The notes: generated by a model not told the origin, from the sequence alone. Positions 11,321 to 23,900 are shown, counted from the first letter of the stretch. The stretch is 64,000 bases of DNA from Paraphysomonas bandaiensis (GCA_965644295.1 CBFFRP010000348.1:186001-250000); one strand, 5' to 3'. Made by a program: numbers and translations.

Positions 11321-14300
11321 ATGTCCGGTGGCCCATTTCTTTGCTACCGTGAGTTGATTCCATCAACTGGGGTTCACTGTTCGACGTTCTTTCAATGTGA
11401 TAATGACAGCAACTATCTCATGACTTCCACAGCACATACATTGAACATATATGCGGTTCGAAGGGACGAAGGAGAGCCATACTTAGTTCACCGACTTAGC
11501 CAACACACAAATGGGCGCCCACAAGATATATGTACCATACCTTCAAAGCGCGGGATGGGTGCTTCGAATGATCGTATAATGATTACTTTCGACAAGGGAA
11601 AAATAGTTATTGCAGAGTACAGTGTACCTTTCAATACTCTTCAAACTATTTCAATGATAAATGCAGAAGAAGGGGCAATTGGAGACAGTGCTTTTGTGCA
11701 TAGTAGTGGAGCTAATAGCCGTTTGGTTCACCCAGGTATTGGTAGCGTGCCTTTCATATCATCGGATTGCGAAAATAGTCTTTGCTGCATTTCACTGTAC
11801 GCTTTTAAACTATTTTTTGTGCCACAACAACCGCAGTCGCTAGATTATTGTGATAAATATGCTAGTCCTTTCTTGGTGGATGTTTCATCTCTCAATCTAT
11901 CTGGAGCGATTCTAGATTTCTGTTTTCTGTCTGGTTATAGCCGACCCGTAGTGGCGATTCTCCAGGATAATGGCGCCTTACCAGTTGGGCATGCAGCCAG
12001 TGTGCTTCATACATGCTCAGTTACTGCACTTGCTGTGGATATTGCTATGGAAAACTGTGTGGTGCTGTGGCAACAGACTGACTTGCCCCACGACAGTGTG
12101 CGTTTACTGCGGCTGGACAGCTCTGTGGCCCGAGGGGGCGCACTGCTTGTCACTATGAATGCCTTGCTAGTAGTGACGCAAGAGAGTGTCCATGGCCTTG
12201 CAACGAATGGCTTTGCTAGGACCACTGTATCGGACCAGATTCCCTTGGTGCCATGGCCTTTACGTACGGGAGTGGAACTACATTCTTCCCGATGGCAGGA
12301 GGTCAGCTCGAGGGCTCCAGGCGGCGCAACAATATACGCTGTGTCATTACTGGATGGCACCTTGCTGTTAGTGAGGTTGGATCCAGTTGCTGGCGAATCT
12401 GTTTGCGGAGGAAGTATTCACTACGATGTGGATGTGCTGGGAAGCAGTATCCCAGCCACATGTTTCTCTGTTATGCCACCCCGTATGATTTCAGGAGTGA
12501 ATATAAACGTAGAAAATGTTGAAACAGATAGTGAGGTGCGAAGTGTGTGGTTTCTCGGCTCTGGGGTCTCCGACTGCTTGCTACTTGAGGCATCTCTTCA
12601 GGAGTATTTGCACGTACCTTCCAGACTGTTCACCCAGTATTCACAACAGCTGTCAACTTCTTTGCTAGGGGAAGTTGATTCATCCCCGTTTTGCGCTAAC
12701 GGAACTCCGGCCACAAAGAGGCAGCGCCGAATGTCGCGCGGAAATATGGGAAGCGTATCAGTGGATACCCCTTCTGGAACTCCACTTGCCACCCAAGATG
12801 CAGATGTGGCAACCTTGATGAAACAGGAGGAGGAGGCACTCTATGCGTCGTCTGCGCTCTCCATGGGTAGTGTCGCTGCTTCGGACGACTCAGCAAGGAG
12901 ACGAGGTGTGCGGTGTGTTTTACGTGTATCAGACACGATACCAGTTCTTGGCCCTGTTTTGTCCGCAAATTTTTTGACCAGTGATGAATCACTTTGTTCG
13001 AGCAGTGCAGTGTCGTGGAGCAGAAACAGTGAGTCTGTTGCGCCACCTGTTTTACATAGTGCTGCTGCATATATTGCAGAGCGGGAACGCAAGACTGCAC
13101 TTATGCTCTGCACAGGTGTAGGTGCGCAAGCCTCATTATCTAGAGTATCGAGAGGCTTGCGAATGGCTAAGATTGCATCCAGAAATTTTTCCGATATATG
13201 TGGCGTGTCATCATTGGTCTGTTCTTCTCAAGGCTGTACTTGTTTCTTTTTATCCCGTGATGGCGATGAACAGCAGGGGGTCGGGAGAGGGCTTAGTACA
13301 TCGACTAAGGAAACAACCCGTGTAATAATAGCTGGTCAAATTTCTGCTGTGTCAAAGAAAGGGTCTGAAGTATCATTTCGTGAACTTCCTCTAGAGAAAA
13401 ACTATTTCGTGGTAGACCACCGTACTGTTGCTGTAGGGTTTGTTACAGCTGCACGTGATGTGTGCATCCAGGCATATAGTAAGGGGTTACGTGTTGTTCG
13501 TCTTGGAGGTACTGTTGGAGAAGAGCTTACCATGGAAGCTCTCCAGGATGCCCTGTTGGGGGAAGATCTGGAAATGGGCGGAATGGGCGGATCTGTAGAC
13601 GAAAAGATTGTGTTTGCTGATTTTGCAGCATATGATGGTTGGGTTCTTGCGTTGTCATCAGTTGGTACACTGTATATCCTGAAGTATGATGAAGAAGAGG
13701 AATCTCTTGAGATGAAACACAAGATTCGATCTTCGATTATTGGTGAGGTCGAGGATGAACCGAGGGAGAGAATTCCCCAGGCCGATAAACTGGTGTCTGC
13801 AACATTCTTTATTGGAGAGCTTATGTTAGCTATAATGGAGAGTAGTTCTGTGCTTAGTAGCAACAAAATCAGTGTAGAAGATGAGGGTGAAATGTCGGTG
13901 GAAGATTCTGAGGAGAATATTAATAACAGCACGGACGCTACGTCTGAAGAGTACTTCTTCTATGGGAACTCTCTGCACAGTGGAGATGCCTCGACGAGTT
14001 CGGAGAGCACTGTAAATGACCATGATGTGGGCTCTGATTCTTGTCAACAGAATGGCGATAATTGCAAAGCATCACGTGATATATACATTGTTCTTGTGGA
14101 TAGAATGGGAAGAGTGTCATTCATAGAAATGACAATTGGAGGTAGCTCGAATATAGTTTTGAAAAAAGTATTCGAAAGCCCTGCACTTGGCGCTCTACCA
14201 GATGTGTTAATACCTGGAGATCTTAATCCGTCCCCTGTTGTGCAAACAGAAAATTCCTTGCCACCTCTTCCCCCGCCTAAGCGGTATGTCACGGAGGCAC

Positions 14301-16659
14301 GACTTTGCCGTATCGGTAAAAATGTTCGACGCACTCATGCGAAGTTATGTTTGGTGGCGCTTCTCAGCACTGGAGATGTTCTTGTGTATGATGCTGTGGA
14401 GGGTTACTATAATGCTGGTTCTAAGCATACTGCCATCCGCTCATTTTGCAAGGTTGAGCACACCTGTGCCACTAGACGGGGAAAAACTGCCCGTCTAGCC
14501 ATGCAGAAACTCCGACGAGCTGGACGAGTGGACGCTACTGATGGAAGCCACATCCCCTTTGCTTGTCAGCCAATGATAGTGTGCTCGTCTGACACGGATA
14601 GTGATGCTACTGTCGTTGTCTCTGGTGGGCACCCTCTTGTGGTGAGTAGTTGCAAAGGGTTGACCTCAGTCCAGCCAGTAGGATTCCCTGAGTTGCCTTA
14701 CGCAGGGACTGGGAGTCATATCACCTCATATTACTCAGCTGGTGCCACCAGAGGAATGGCTGTTCTTTGGAGAGAAGAAAAACTTGATGGCGATGTCTCG
14801 TCACATGGTGGTGGTCGACCTGCGGTTAGTACACTCTCTACCTTGGGCTTATACAAAGAGGTCCCACATCTCATCAGCTATCCTTCCAGCTCTGTTTCTG
14901 TTGTCAAGTCGAACGTTGGCACCACTACGCACAAAACAGTGGAACTTGTAGCGAAACGAACCAACGATAAAACTCAACAAGAATTATTGCGAACAAAAAC
15001 TTTTGTATTGTCATGCTCGGAGACAAAGGAGGTGCCATTTGTAAACGAAGTTTTAACTGCCAATGAAATTGAGGAGGAGAAAGGAACGTTTGAGAGATTT
15101 TTTCCTGATCTTGATAGCTTTTGTAACCCTGTGAATGATATTGGGGCCCCACCTAAGCTGGAGGAGACCCAGTACAAACTTGCTATTATGCAGGCAGGAG
15201 GGAAAATTGCAGATGAATATTCACTTCCTCCAGGGGAAAGGGTTCTAGATGTGTGTGCCCTGTACCTCACTGTCACAGGAGAGAACGAGAGTACTGAGAA
15301 TTCTGTGGAAGTGAATGGAGATACTTCCGAAAGAGGAGCACTACCTCCTGATCGTAAGAAGGCGTTCGTTGCGGCCTGTACTCAGATTGACGATAAGCAT
15401 GGTGAAGACACTCGAGGAGAAGGAAGGTTGTTGTTTTTTTCTCTGGATTATGCTATGTATCAGGAGGACCAGCGAAGCGAAAACGATGTGAACGCACATG
15501 ACTGGGCTGCTGAAGCGGAAAATGAAGTCAAGCAAGATGATTCTGCGAGAGAAAATGAGCAAGAACATCAATTGTCTGCACCGAGCGCAACGCAGTCAAC
15601 GGCACAGGCTCAATTCTACGGGTCTATTAAACCTAAGTTACGGTTGTTATGGGTCGGCCCCGGACCTGGAACTATCGTGAGGCAATTCAAGGAGGAATAT
15701 GTTATGTGTACAATTGGTTCAGAACTGTTCATATACAAGCTAGACCAGGCGAATATGGAACTAGACCAAATTGCGAAAATATTTGCCCAGGTATAGCTTT
15801 TTTGATTTTATATTCAGTGTAACGATGAATTGCAGTTTTACATATCCACCGTATCAGTCGTGAAAGATTATATTCTACTGGGAGATGCTTGTCGTAGCGT
15901 ACAGTTCATCGTTTGGAGGGAACGTGATAATTTGTTAAAGCCCCTTGGAAAAGATTATGACGATTTCGCCTGCGCGTCGGCTGAGTTTGTTGTAGATGGA
16001 GACATATTAGGAATCGCTGTAGGCGACGACGAAGGAAACATGAAGCTGTTACGTTATAATCCACGGTAAAGTATTGAACATACATCCACTGCTATTCTAA
16101 TTATGATGATAGTGTTGTTGAAAGCAAGAAAGGGTTCCGCCTACTCAATGTTGCTGATTTTCATTTGGGCGATGTGGCGTCGGTGCTTTCTCCTCACAGG
16201 GTTTTGGACTACCCTGCTGGAATGCCTAATAGGGCTCGTGCGAAGTCAGAATCTTCGCAAAGTCCACGACCTCCACCGCAGACGACTGCTCCGCTTGGCT
16301 CTCGCATGGAAAAGATGACTGGAAACAGAACATCGCTGTTGGTGGGTACGTGTGACGGCGGGCTAGGTGTGCTGGTTCCAGTGGAAGAGCGGATACATCG
16401 GCGTCTAGCGCTATTGCAAAGCATCATGGGGACCACTGTTCCCATGACGTGTTCCCTTAACCCGAGTGAGTTCCGATTATTAAAGACTTCTAAATTACGA
16501 ATGGAAAAAAAACGAGGCATATTAGATGGGGTTTTGTTGTGGAAATACATTAATTTGGAAGCTTCGTTGCAAGACGAATTAGCTGGTGCCATGGGGACGA
16601 CAGCGGATGCAATTATTGAAAATATTCAAGAGCTAGATTCTGTATCATCTTACTTTTAG
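11321..16659 (+). CDS. CPSF1: Cleavage and polyadenylation specificity factor subunit 1 (CPSF160)
   Basis: Exons 11321..15790, 15836..16065, 16125..16659; 1,744 aa, about 300 longer than human CPSF160. CPSF1 is the beta-propeller scaffold of the complex that recognises the AAUAAA signal in nuclear pre-mRNA. The N-terminus (YRELIPSTGVHCSTFF) and the C-terminal CPSF_A region are the most family-like: DYILLGDACRSVQFI, FHLGDVASVL, TCDGGLGVLVP and the closing ILDGVLLW...TTADAIIENI segment. A basic cluster near residue 465 (KRQRRMSR) may be a nuclear signal, as found in this protein family. Several acidic low-complexity inserts account for the extra length. The ATG at 11321 was chosen because the sequence before it is repeat-like and starts only with GTG. 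An AATAAA lies at 16680, 20 bp after the stop. The two introns are 45 and 59 nt. Confidence 0.93.
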
Positions 16660-17021
16660 CATTATAACTTCATTCAAGTAATAAAACACACTGCACATCT
16701 TCAATTTTCTACGAATACATTCTAATGAAATGCCACTAGTATGACAGAAATAAAGGTGATCTTAGGGGCGACGTCGTTACCATTGGAATTGTTACTTCAC
16801 TATACATGAAAGCTGGCTAGTTTTCTATGCATTATATATATAGTGTCATTCAATTTAAAACTAGGACCTGGTAACCATTAATGGGTGCCCAATTCCCGGC
16901 AATTAGTAGATATGTCCCGGTAATTATAGTGGCCATTACACCTAACTAGATGATAATATCGCTCATAATAGATAGTGTGGTCCCCGGAATTACTAATTAT
17001 GTGTTAAATAACAGACTATAC

Positions 17022-17215
17022 GAATCGTAACATCGTAACAACATATCATTATTATTCTTGCTCTCACTGGCAAATATATAAGGATCTTCTTGCAACGCTT
17101 CATGGAGGGTATAGTAGCATTCCACTGCATGTTATTGGCTCGTAGAAATATAGCAACGATTCTAGACGATATGTATTCCTATTTCGACTTTCCTTCAACA
17201 ACGTCGGACTCGCAC
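17022..17215. repeat. Direct repeat F, left copy
   Basis: It begins with CGAATCGTAAC and shares with 17704-17900 the blocks AGGATCTTCTTGCA, GCTTCATGGA and CATGT..ATTGG. On the minus strand both copies keep the peptide HEALQEDP, which suggests decay of a coding mobile element. This copy has several stops. Confidence 0.6.
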
Positions 17216-17224
17216 CTTATTGTG

Positions 17225-17690
17225 GGCTTCTGGGGCATAACTATCGGGGATATTTCTCTGGGAAGCTAACGTGAGCCGCATATATAGTCAGCAGATATTG
17301 TTTTGCCCACTTATATAGCCAAATATCTGTGTTGTACAAGGGACACTTATTAGTGTCACTTGTGTAGACATCTTTTTTGGCCTTGAATAAACAGGCATCC
17401 GGAAATGGGCCCACCTTAAGGGCACACGGGGTATTGAGCTGTCTGTTGAAGTCAAGCATCCGGGCTGTTCACCTTAAGGACTCAAAAATCCTGAAGTCAG
17501 TAGATGTCAGGTATATCATGCTCACTGTGTTAAATTTTGCTTTGAGTGATAGAGCGAAAGTGGTTGCACCTTGGTGCTTACGGTGACGCGCAAGCAGCTT
17601 TCGTAGCGTTAAATAGTAGAATATCAGAGATAAGCATTGACTCTTAATAAATGGCTATTGCTAATAATAAGGAATTTACTACTAATCAAC
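17225..17690. repeat. Dispersed repeat family R1, copy A
   Basis: This segment matches 46380-46870 over most of its length, for example the identical block CGCATATATAGTCAGCAGAT and the GCACC..GGTGC hairpin near 17565. Its right part also matches the tail of the retroelement remnant at 55275-55350. On the minus strand it keeps a frame including WAKQYLLTIYAA, close to WAEQYLLTIYAA in copies B and C. Confidence 0.75.
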
Positions 17691-17703
17691 TTTGCACGAT
17701 CCT

Positions 17704-17900
17704 ACGAATCGTAACTACACATCACCATTTCTCCGCACTCCACCGGCACATCAGGATCTTCTTGCAGGGCTTCATGGATGGTGTTAGTTTCCCACAACAT
17801 GTCATTGGGACGTAGGAATAAGAATATAATTCGCTTCATGTTTCTACGTTCAGGCGTCATAATCGACTTTTTATGACTACATAAAGGCCTCTCAACAACA
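17704..17900. repeat. Direct repeat F, right copy
   Basis: Right-hand partner of 17022-17215, also opening with CGAATCGTAAC. On the minus strand 17947-17702 is an open frame of 81 codons with SNVVERPLCSHKKS and HEALQEDPDVP, which I do not recognise. R1 copy A sits between the two F copies. Confidence 0.6.
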
Positions 17901-18566
17901 TTAGATTGTAATTCGATAATACGAAGCAAGCTGCGGTAGTTGGACACATAGGTACTAAATCTAGCTCTTTTGGTGACCTCAGCGCTGTGCGAAATCAGTT
18001 ACTTCACTTTCGTCGTCGTGATTGCTGTCGGATGTTGGATGCACTAACATCAATGAATGAATGCAGTTGCTAATTTCTAACCGCTCTTCTCTCATTACCT
18101 GTTAACCCACTTTCATCGTTCCTCTGAATTTTAGCTAGGTGATCATTGCACAACGAATAAAAATGATACAGAGGATTTTACGAATCCACTCTGAAGAAGA
18201 CTCTGTAAACTACACTGCCAATATTATTGTTTGCCATTATCATCGTACTTTACTTTTGTCTGGTTAAGTAAGTAATGTTCCAATTCCAATAATTGCCAGT
18301 TAATGACACTACCATTCATGGCTATCAGGCCCTGCAACTAATTATCGTAGAACTAATTTAAAAGTTTCTGGATAAATACAGTACGCAGAATGAATATAAT
18401 ATAACACGTATGTATTATTACCAAATTTGAAACACTAACATAGCCCCCTCTGCGTGGCATCAAACTCGAGGTAAACACCAAAATATCGACATTTTCGTTT
18501 CTTGAGCGCAACCGCTGAATTAAAAGCCATAAACTACAATACTCTGTACACGTCAGCCGGTTTCAT

Positions 18567-21462
18567 TCACACAACTTCTTCGATACCAATCAAATCCGTC
18601 TGATGCATGGAATCTGTAAGCTGATAAGAATGTGAGACATATAGTAGTTACCTTGGGCATACACCGTGAAACTTCAAGCAATATATCATCACCGATTGCA
18701 GTGTCAATATTTGCAAACTTATTGACTTCCAAAGTATCGTGTCTACCCGGCCAAACGAGGCTGTAAAGATCTCCCCTACACAACGTTGACTCCACCCCCT
18801 CAGCATCATTTCCATGTGCACACTGCATTTTCTGCTGATCCTTCAATACACTGTGCAAATTTTCCTTTTCTCGTTGTCGCTGAGGCAAACAGCAAATTCA
18901 CGACAATTAATCGAATACATGAGCACCTACCCGCACAACCTCCTGCTCAATTCTATTCACAGTTACGAGGCGGTAAACGTACACCGGACGAGTCTGTCCC
19001 TGTCGCCACACACGTGCCATAGCTATGGCGGCTCCAAATTATATAAAATTGTGAAAAGCGCCAGGAACGCACCTTGCTTGTCGACAGCTGGATTCCAGTC
19101 GCAATCCAACATAATAATTCGGTTCGCACCAATTCTACAATGTGTAACATAAGATGGTGTCGCAAGAATGGATATGCACTGACAAGTTGAGTCCCACTCC
19201 ACCCGCCTTTGCGGAGAGGAGGAAAATACTAGCCGAGCCACTTGGAGAATTAAATCGGTCAACCAGTGCCTGTCTCCTATCGGGTGGAACCCCGCCGTCC
19301 AAACGGAGAAATTTCCATCCCCGCTCCACCGCGAGGTCCTCAGCGTGCTGAAGCATCGCTCCAAAGTTTGACACAACCACCTATGGTGGACTATGAGTTC
19401 ATAAGGGTAAAATAACACGCTGTTACAATACCACTTTGCCTCCGCCTTTCCTTTCACGATCCCTGGTAATGCAACTTAGCATAGCATCCAGGATCTGTTC
19501 AAAATAAAATTCAATATATAGCAGAAAATTATACACAAGCATTGCCTCGTACCCGTAGTTTCACAGACTTATTTAGCAGCGCTTCCACTTCTTGCGCATG
19601 CTGCCATTTATTCGAATTACAATCGTCACTGCTATTGTTCTCAACCTCATCTCCCGCCGCATTACATATTTGTCGCAGTCTCTGAAGTCCAGGTAGAACT
19701 ATATCCGCCCTGCTTGAAGTTTCTTCTGAGGAATACGCTTCCTCGCACTCCCTGTACCAGTAGGACTCGATGGCATCCGAACCTCTGCCCGATTCATCCT
19801 CCCTGCAGACAGCATCACATCAGGAATTCCTGAACAATACCAGCACCATATACCCTATAACATCACGGGCAGTGATCCGGTAAGCATTCTCTTGTGCGTT
19901 TGATAGACCGGTAAACAGAAAGAACTCCCGCCTGGGTGGAAGTATGTTAGTGAGAACTTCCTGTTGAGTGCGTCTGATCATAAGACTGTCCAGCACACTC
20001 TTGAGGAAGGTGTGGGCATCTTCCGCAGCAGCCTGGAAATATTCAGACGAGGGGTCACGAGAGCGCTGCTCAATCGGGTCGACCACGCGGGCCCTGAACG
20101 CCGCTAGAGATCCTGTCTGCAAAGTTAGCATCACATGAGAGGCTGTGAATGCACCCACCAAGATCATTCTCGGGTGCTACAAATTGAAGCACTGCGTATA
20201 GTTCCTCAAGGTCATTCTGTACAGGCGTACCAGTGAGAACCAGTCGACGCCTGGCTCGACATGTGCTGCGTCACATACAAGTCAATTACAGATTATATCC
20301 TTCTACCGGAGCAGCGTCTCACCTCAAAGCAGTAATTGTCTTCGTGCCACTCACGTTTTTGAGTCTGTGTCCTTCATCACATACAATAATGTCGAGCTGT
20401 GAAACTTCATTTAGCGCATCAGCATGCCTACGAAACATCTACACAAGGAGTTTCAGGCGCAAGATAAACACATGTTGCACCACCTCATAGCTTATCACCA
20501 AAACCTGGAAAACACACAAATGCATCAACTATGGTAACTACCGCATTACTTGGCAGCATTACCGGGGTCATTGCAGGATGACCTACGCGAAACGTACGAA
20601 TAGCACGATCTGCAAGGGGGCCGCTTCTGACGCAGAGTGGCTTCAATTTGACACCCATCCACTTTCTCATCTGTGGATAAATTATTCGCAAGGTCCGAAT
20701 CAATGTGGCACCCACCGACCTCCTTCTCCCAGTTATCGACGAGAGAAGATGGGCAAACCACTACGCCCTTTCCCCTTCCACCCTTAACATACGCCCACAG
20801 TACTGCTATGGCTGTCAGTGTCTTTCCAAGTCCTACACACTGTTATATCACAGCATAATTTCCACATACGTACCCATTTCGTCGGCCAAGATCGCCCCAT
20901 ACACTGGAAAAGGACAGGATGTGTTCGAGTCCAAAACTTCAGCAGCTGACTCATCAAAGTCTCGACCCTCCTCTAGTATTTTGCTATTTGGCTCCAGACA
21001 ATTTAGAATAAACTGAGCGCCCTCAATCTGGTGGGGCTTCATCACCCTCTGAAGCGACTGGTCTATTGCACCACAGTTCACAACTGGAAACGTGCCAGCT
21101 TTCACATTAGTAGTGTTCTTATGTACTGAACTATAACGACTCTTCACAGCAGGTGCTGATATTCTCTGAGGAGGGCATGTGGCTTGCGACTGCACAGAAG
21201 GTGCCGGCTCCTCCACCTGAATGTGGAACTGGCCGATAGAAAACTCCTCTTGCTGACAACAACTCTTCGCCTGATCATCATTGATAACCTTTCGGACACA
21301 TTCTTTACTAGATTCATCCAGCAGAGTGGCGATATAGCCGTGTGTCCTCTTGTTCAGCACGAATGTTCCATCATGATAGATTTTCCTCTTCTTGTGCATG
21401 TCCTTAGTATACAGCACTGATATAGACCGCCCACAGTCACTCACACTATCAGAGTCTGACAT
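18567..21462 (-). CDS. RAD54B: RAD54B-like SNF2 family DNA translocase
   Basis: Fourteen exons: 21462..20874, 20832..20720, 20670..20542, 20504..20472, 20438..20323, 20265..20159, 20112..19854, 19802..19553, 19494..19432, 19380..19184, 19134..19073, 19022..18931, 18879..18652, 18620..18567; 763 aa. Helicase motifs in order: I DEMGLGKT 194-201, Ia SSLVDNWEKE, II DEGH 309-312 (RLKN follows), III LTGTPVQND from 337, IV-V SAKAGGVGLNLIGANR from 609, VI ARVWRQGQ from 642. The spacing and the words ISYE, DEGHRLKN and AMARVWRQGQ are typical of RAD54/RAD54B, which remodel chromatin and drive strand exchange with RAD51. GAILADEMG and the RRTQ..L..ILPP segment favour RAD54B over RAD54. Introns are 31-58 nt, the shortest in the window. 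The start at 21462 opens a serine-rich N-terminus. Head to head with the TMEM242-like gene. Confidence 0.9.
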
Positions 21463-21920
21463 GAGAAGAGGAGACTATGAGCTACGAGCTATTCATGGCT
21501 TCCTGGTGTGGTTAGATGCTCTTGTGACACAAACATAATTCGAAATACGAATACCCGCCAACAGACACCACATACATACATACATACATACATACATACA
21601 TACATACATACATACATACATACATACATACATACATACATACATACATACATACATACATACATACATACATACATACATACATACATACATACATACA
21701 TACATACATACATACATACATACATACATACATACATACATACATACATACATACATACATACATACATACATACATACATACATACATACATACATACA
21801 TACATACATACATACATACATACATACATACATACATACATACATACATACATACATACATACATACATACATACATACATACATACATACATACATACA
21901 TACATACATACATACATACA

Positions 21921-21954
<34 letters not shown>

Positions 21955-22128
21955 CATATACAGCAGAGTACCTGCCACTCATCGCATGAAGGTTGGTGTG
22001 TACTTATGTCCAATCCATTGTATAGCTCTGGGGTTCCTAGGAGTCCCTCTCATATACCAGTTGGATCATATAATAACATCATTTAATATCCGAACAGCAT
22101 TTAGGTGCTCAGTACTGGTTGTGTATAT
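21463..22128. promoter_or_regulatory. Shared 5' region between RAD54B-like and TMEM242-like genes
   Basis: The 666 bp between two divergent start codons are dominated by the (CATA)95 tract at 21571-21950. GTAC sites occur at about 21970 and 22110. The promoter role is inferred from orientation. Confidence 0.45.
21571..21950. repeat. (CATA)n microsatellite, about 95 uninterrupted units
   Basis: 380 bp of pure CATA, followed by TATACATATACAG. Because the period is 4, all frames stay open and give false peptides such as repeated MYVC or IHTY. True length in the genome may differ, as such tracts are prone to slippage and assembly error. Confidence 0.98.
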
Positions 22129-22686
22129 ATGTCGTCAACGGAAGACAAGACTGACGAGAATCAAACATCGCTCTTCACAGCATCAGTGATATCATTCGGT
22201 GCTTTGTCGGGTGGATTCGTCGCTGGCACTTTATGGCAGTTCAGAAAGTCTAATTTCAAGTTGAATTTTAGGAAGCATCATAGTGATATTGCTTTTGCGA
22301 GTAGGGCACTGCTTGCTGGATCCGCATTATGTTTCGGGACATTTGGAGTCCTGGCATCTGTGTTCATGTTCACAACTGGCGTATCGTCTTTCGTAGATCT
22401 AAAATATTTCATGAAATCGATCGCAACGGGTACTAAAGTTAATGGCCCATCTGAAGATCTGGTGAGGTATAAAAAAGTGACAGCGAATATGACTTTTTCT
22501 GAAGAGTGCGACTATTTATACAAGCTCCACATTGCTCCACATTTAAATTCTACCTCTACCGAAGAAAGCAACACAGATGATAGTAAAAGCTCTATGGAAA
22601 TTGAAAATTTTAGTGCGGAAGAGTTCCATTCAAAAGAAACGCCGAACCTTCAGAGCGAATCAGAGTTCAGCTCGTCTCAAAATTAG
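22129..22686 (+). CDS. TMEM242: TMEM242-like mitochondrial membrane protein
   Basis: Single exon, 185 aa. The ATG at 22129 gives MSSTEDKTDEN; longer versions start only with GTG. Two hydrophobic segments are visible: about residues 21-38 (VISFGALSGGFVAGTLW) and about 60-84 (RALLAGSALCFGTFGV onward). The second segment and the following GVSSFVDLKYFMKSI match the human TMEM242 pattern RALGWGSL...GVHSMNDFRSKMQSI. Human TMEM242 helps assemble mitochondrial ATP synthase and complex I with TMEM70; that role is inferred here. The acidic, serine-rich tail of about 60 residues is longer than in the human protein. Assignment is moderate because the family is short and divergent. Confidence 0.6.
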   Translation: MSSTEDKTDENQTSLFTASVISFGALSGGFVAGTLWQFRKSNFKLNFRKHHSDIAFASRALLAGSALCFGTFGVLASVFMFTTGVSSFVDLKYFMKSIATGTKVNGPSEDLVRYKKVTANMTFSEECDYLYKLHIAPHLNSTSTEESNTDDSKSSMEIENFSAEEFHSKETPNLQSESEFSSSQN

Positions 22687-22895
22687 TTGTTGATGACTGT
22701 TTTTTGTTAGTATGATGTAGTTCACGTATATTTCTTTCAGACGATAATATAAAATTTTAGCTACTAAGTTAATGGAGTTGCTGTGAAATGATATTTCGAA
22801 GTGAATTGGTGACTTTGAATGCGTTCAACATGAAATGTCAAAGCGTGCACCTAGTCTATATTCTATATATATATATATATGAGATATGAGGTATT

Positions 22896-22985
22896 GGGAA
22901 ATATAATTCAACCTGGTCAAATTGGTGTGAAAATCTAGTCAGGTGATTGGAAAACCTAGTCACTGATCAATTACGAATTCGAGTA
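22896..22985. repeat. Solo terminal-repeat-like segment of the CTAGTCA family
   Basis: Begins GGGAAATATAATTCAACCTG and contains two CTAGTCA words with the same spacing style as the element at 23052-23900. It appears to be an older or broken end of the same family just upstream of the complete copy. No partner end was found. Confidence 0.55.
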
Positions 22986-23051
22986 TAACTAACAACGAGT
23001 AAGTGTTTAAGGCTTTCACTTTGTATTCAAGCATGTCAACATACAACATAC

Positions 23052-23900
23052 GGGATATATTATTCAACCTAGTCAATTTGGTGGAATTTCCTAGTCATTC
23101 CATTTTCGGTGTAAAAACCTAGTCAAAGCCATAAATGACTCAACCTAGCCAATTATAGTATTAAACCTAGTCGTTCTTACATCCATTGATTACACATTGC
23201 GACTGTCTAAGATACGCGCACACACCACACAACATATTGATGGCTCGTAGAGCATCACAACAAACATAACAATTCATTCATATCTACATAAATATCTACT
23301 TAACAGTGTATGTGTATGTATATGCAGCATATCTGTATAGCTTATTAGTGTACGATGGGTCTCTTATCAGTGTTATGAGGAAGAGGAGTGGTCAGTGTAG
23401 CTGTGCTGTGGACATACCCCCATGAATATACGTCGACAGAAACCTGGAGATCTTCATACGCTATGAGTGAGATCGCTTACCTTCCTTCAGCGACTTGCTT
23501 GTTGAGCGACTGTTTTGACTTCCAGGAGGGCATGAATACCCCATGTTTCTAGACCGATTAAGAAAAAAGAGGGGTTTTCATGTCAAAGTCTGTGTATACA
23601 AGAGCGAGAAAGGTTTTCGATGGCAGCGTCGGTTCTCTGATGCCCCTGATGAGATATTTGTCCATCCTAAGATACGATGCTGAAATATATGATGCACATT
23701 GAATATTGCATGCATGCAATATTTGCTAGAGTATGCTCCCACGTTTGACTAGGTGAATACCCTATTCCACCTAGTCATTGTAAAGTTAAAAATCTAATTA
23801 TTTAATGACTAGGTTTTTCAACCTTTTGACTAGGTTTTTCAACCAATTTTGGTGTGACTAGGAAATTCCACCAAATTGACTAGGTCGAAAAATAGATCCC
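23052..23900. mobile_element. Non-autonomous DNA transposon (MITE, Mutator-like) with 46-bp inverted ends
   Basis: The left end (23052 on) and reverse complement of the right end (23900 back) match at 43 of 46 positions, both starting GGGAT and including the perfectly shared 31-bp block that begins ACCTAGTCAATTTGG. A 10-bp direct duplication, TACAACATAC, flanks it exactly at 23042-23051 and 23901-23910. CTAGTCA words are repeated through both subterminal regions in opposite orientation. The 849-bp element has no transposase frame. A 9-11 bp target duplication is typical of Mutator-like elements; the superfamily is an inference. Confidence 0.88.

Larger units (their letters stand above)
16660..18566. 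other. Repeat-rich gap between CPSF1 and the RAD54B-like gene
   Basis: Genes on both sides point into this 1.9 kb gap, so no promoter is expected. It holds one copy of dispersed family R1 (17225-17690) flanked by two related direct repeats (about 17022-17215 and 17704-17900). The remainder, 16690-17020 and 17960-18560, is AT-rich sequence in which I see nothing further. Confidence 0.5.

Noticed and set aside
12007-14334. Many minus-strand frames inside CPSF1
   Set aside because: They lie in the middle of a well-supported exon and show no conserved motifs.
21489-22086. Several long frames of repeated MYVC or IHTY across the CATA tract
   Set aside because: A period-4 repeat without stops keeps every frame open; there is no coding signal.
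22896-23900. CRISPR-like array because of repeated CTAGTCA words
   Set aside because: The words are short, irregularly spaced and inverted between the two sides, and the host is a eukaryote; they are subterminal repeats of a DNA transposon.
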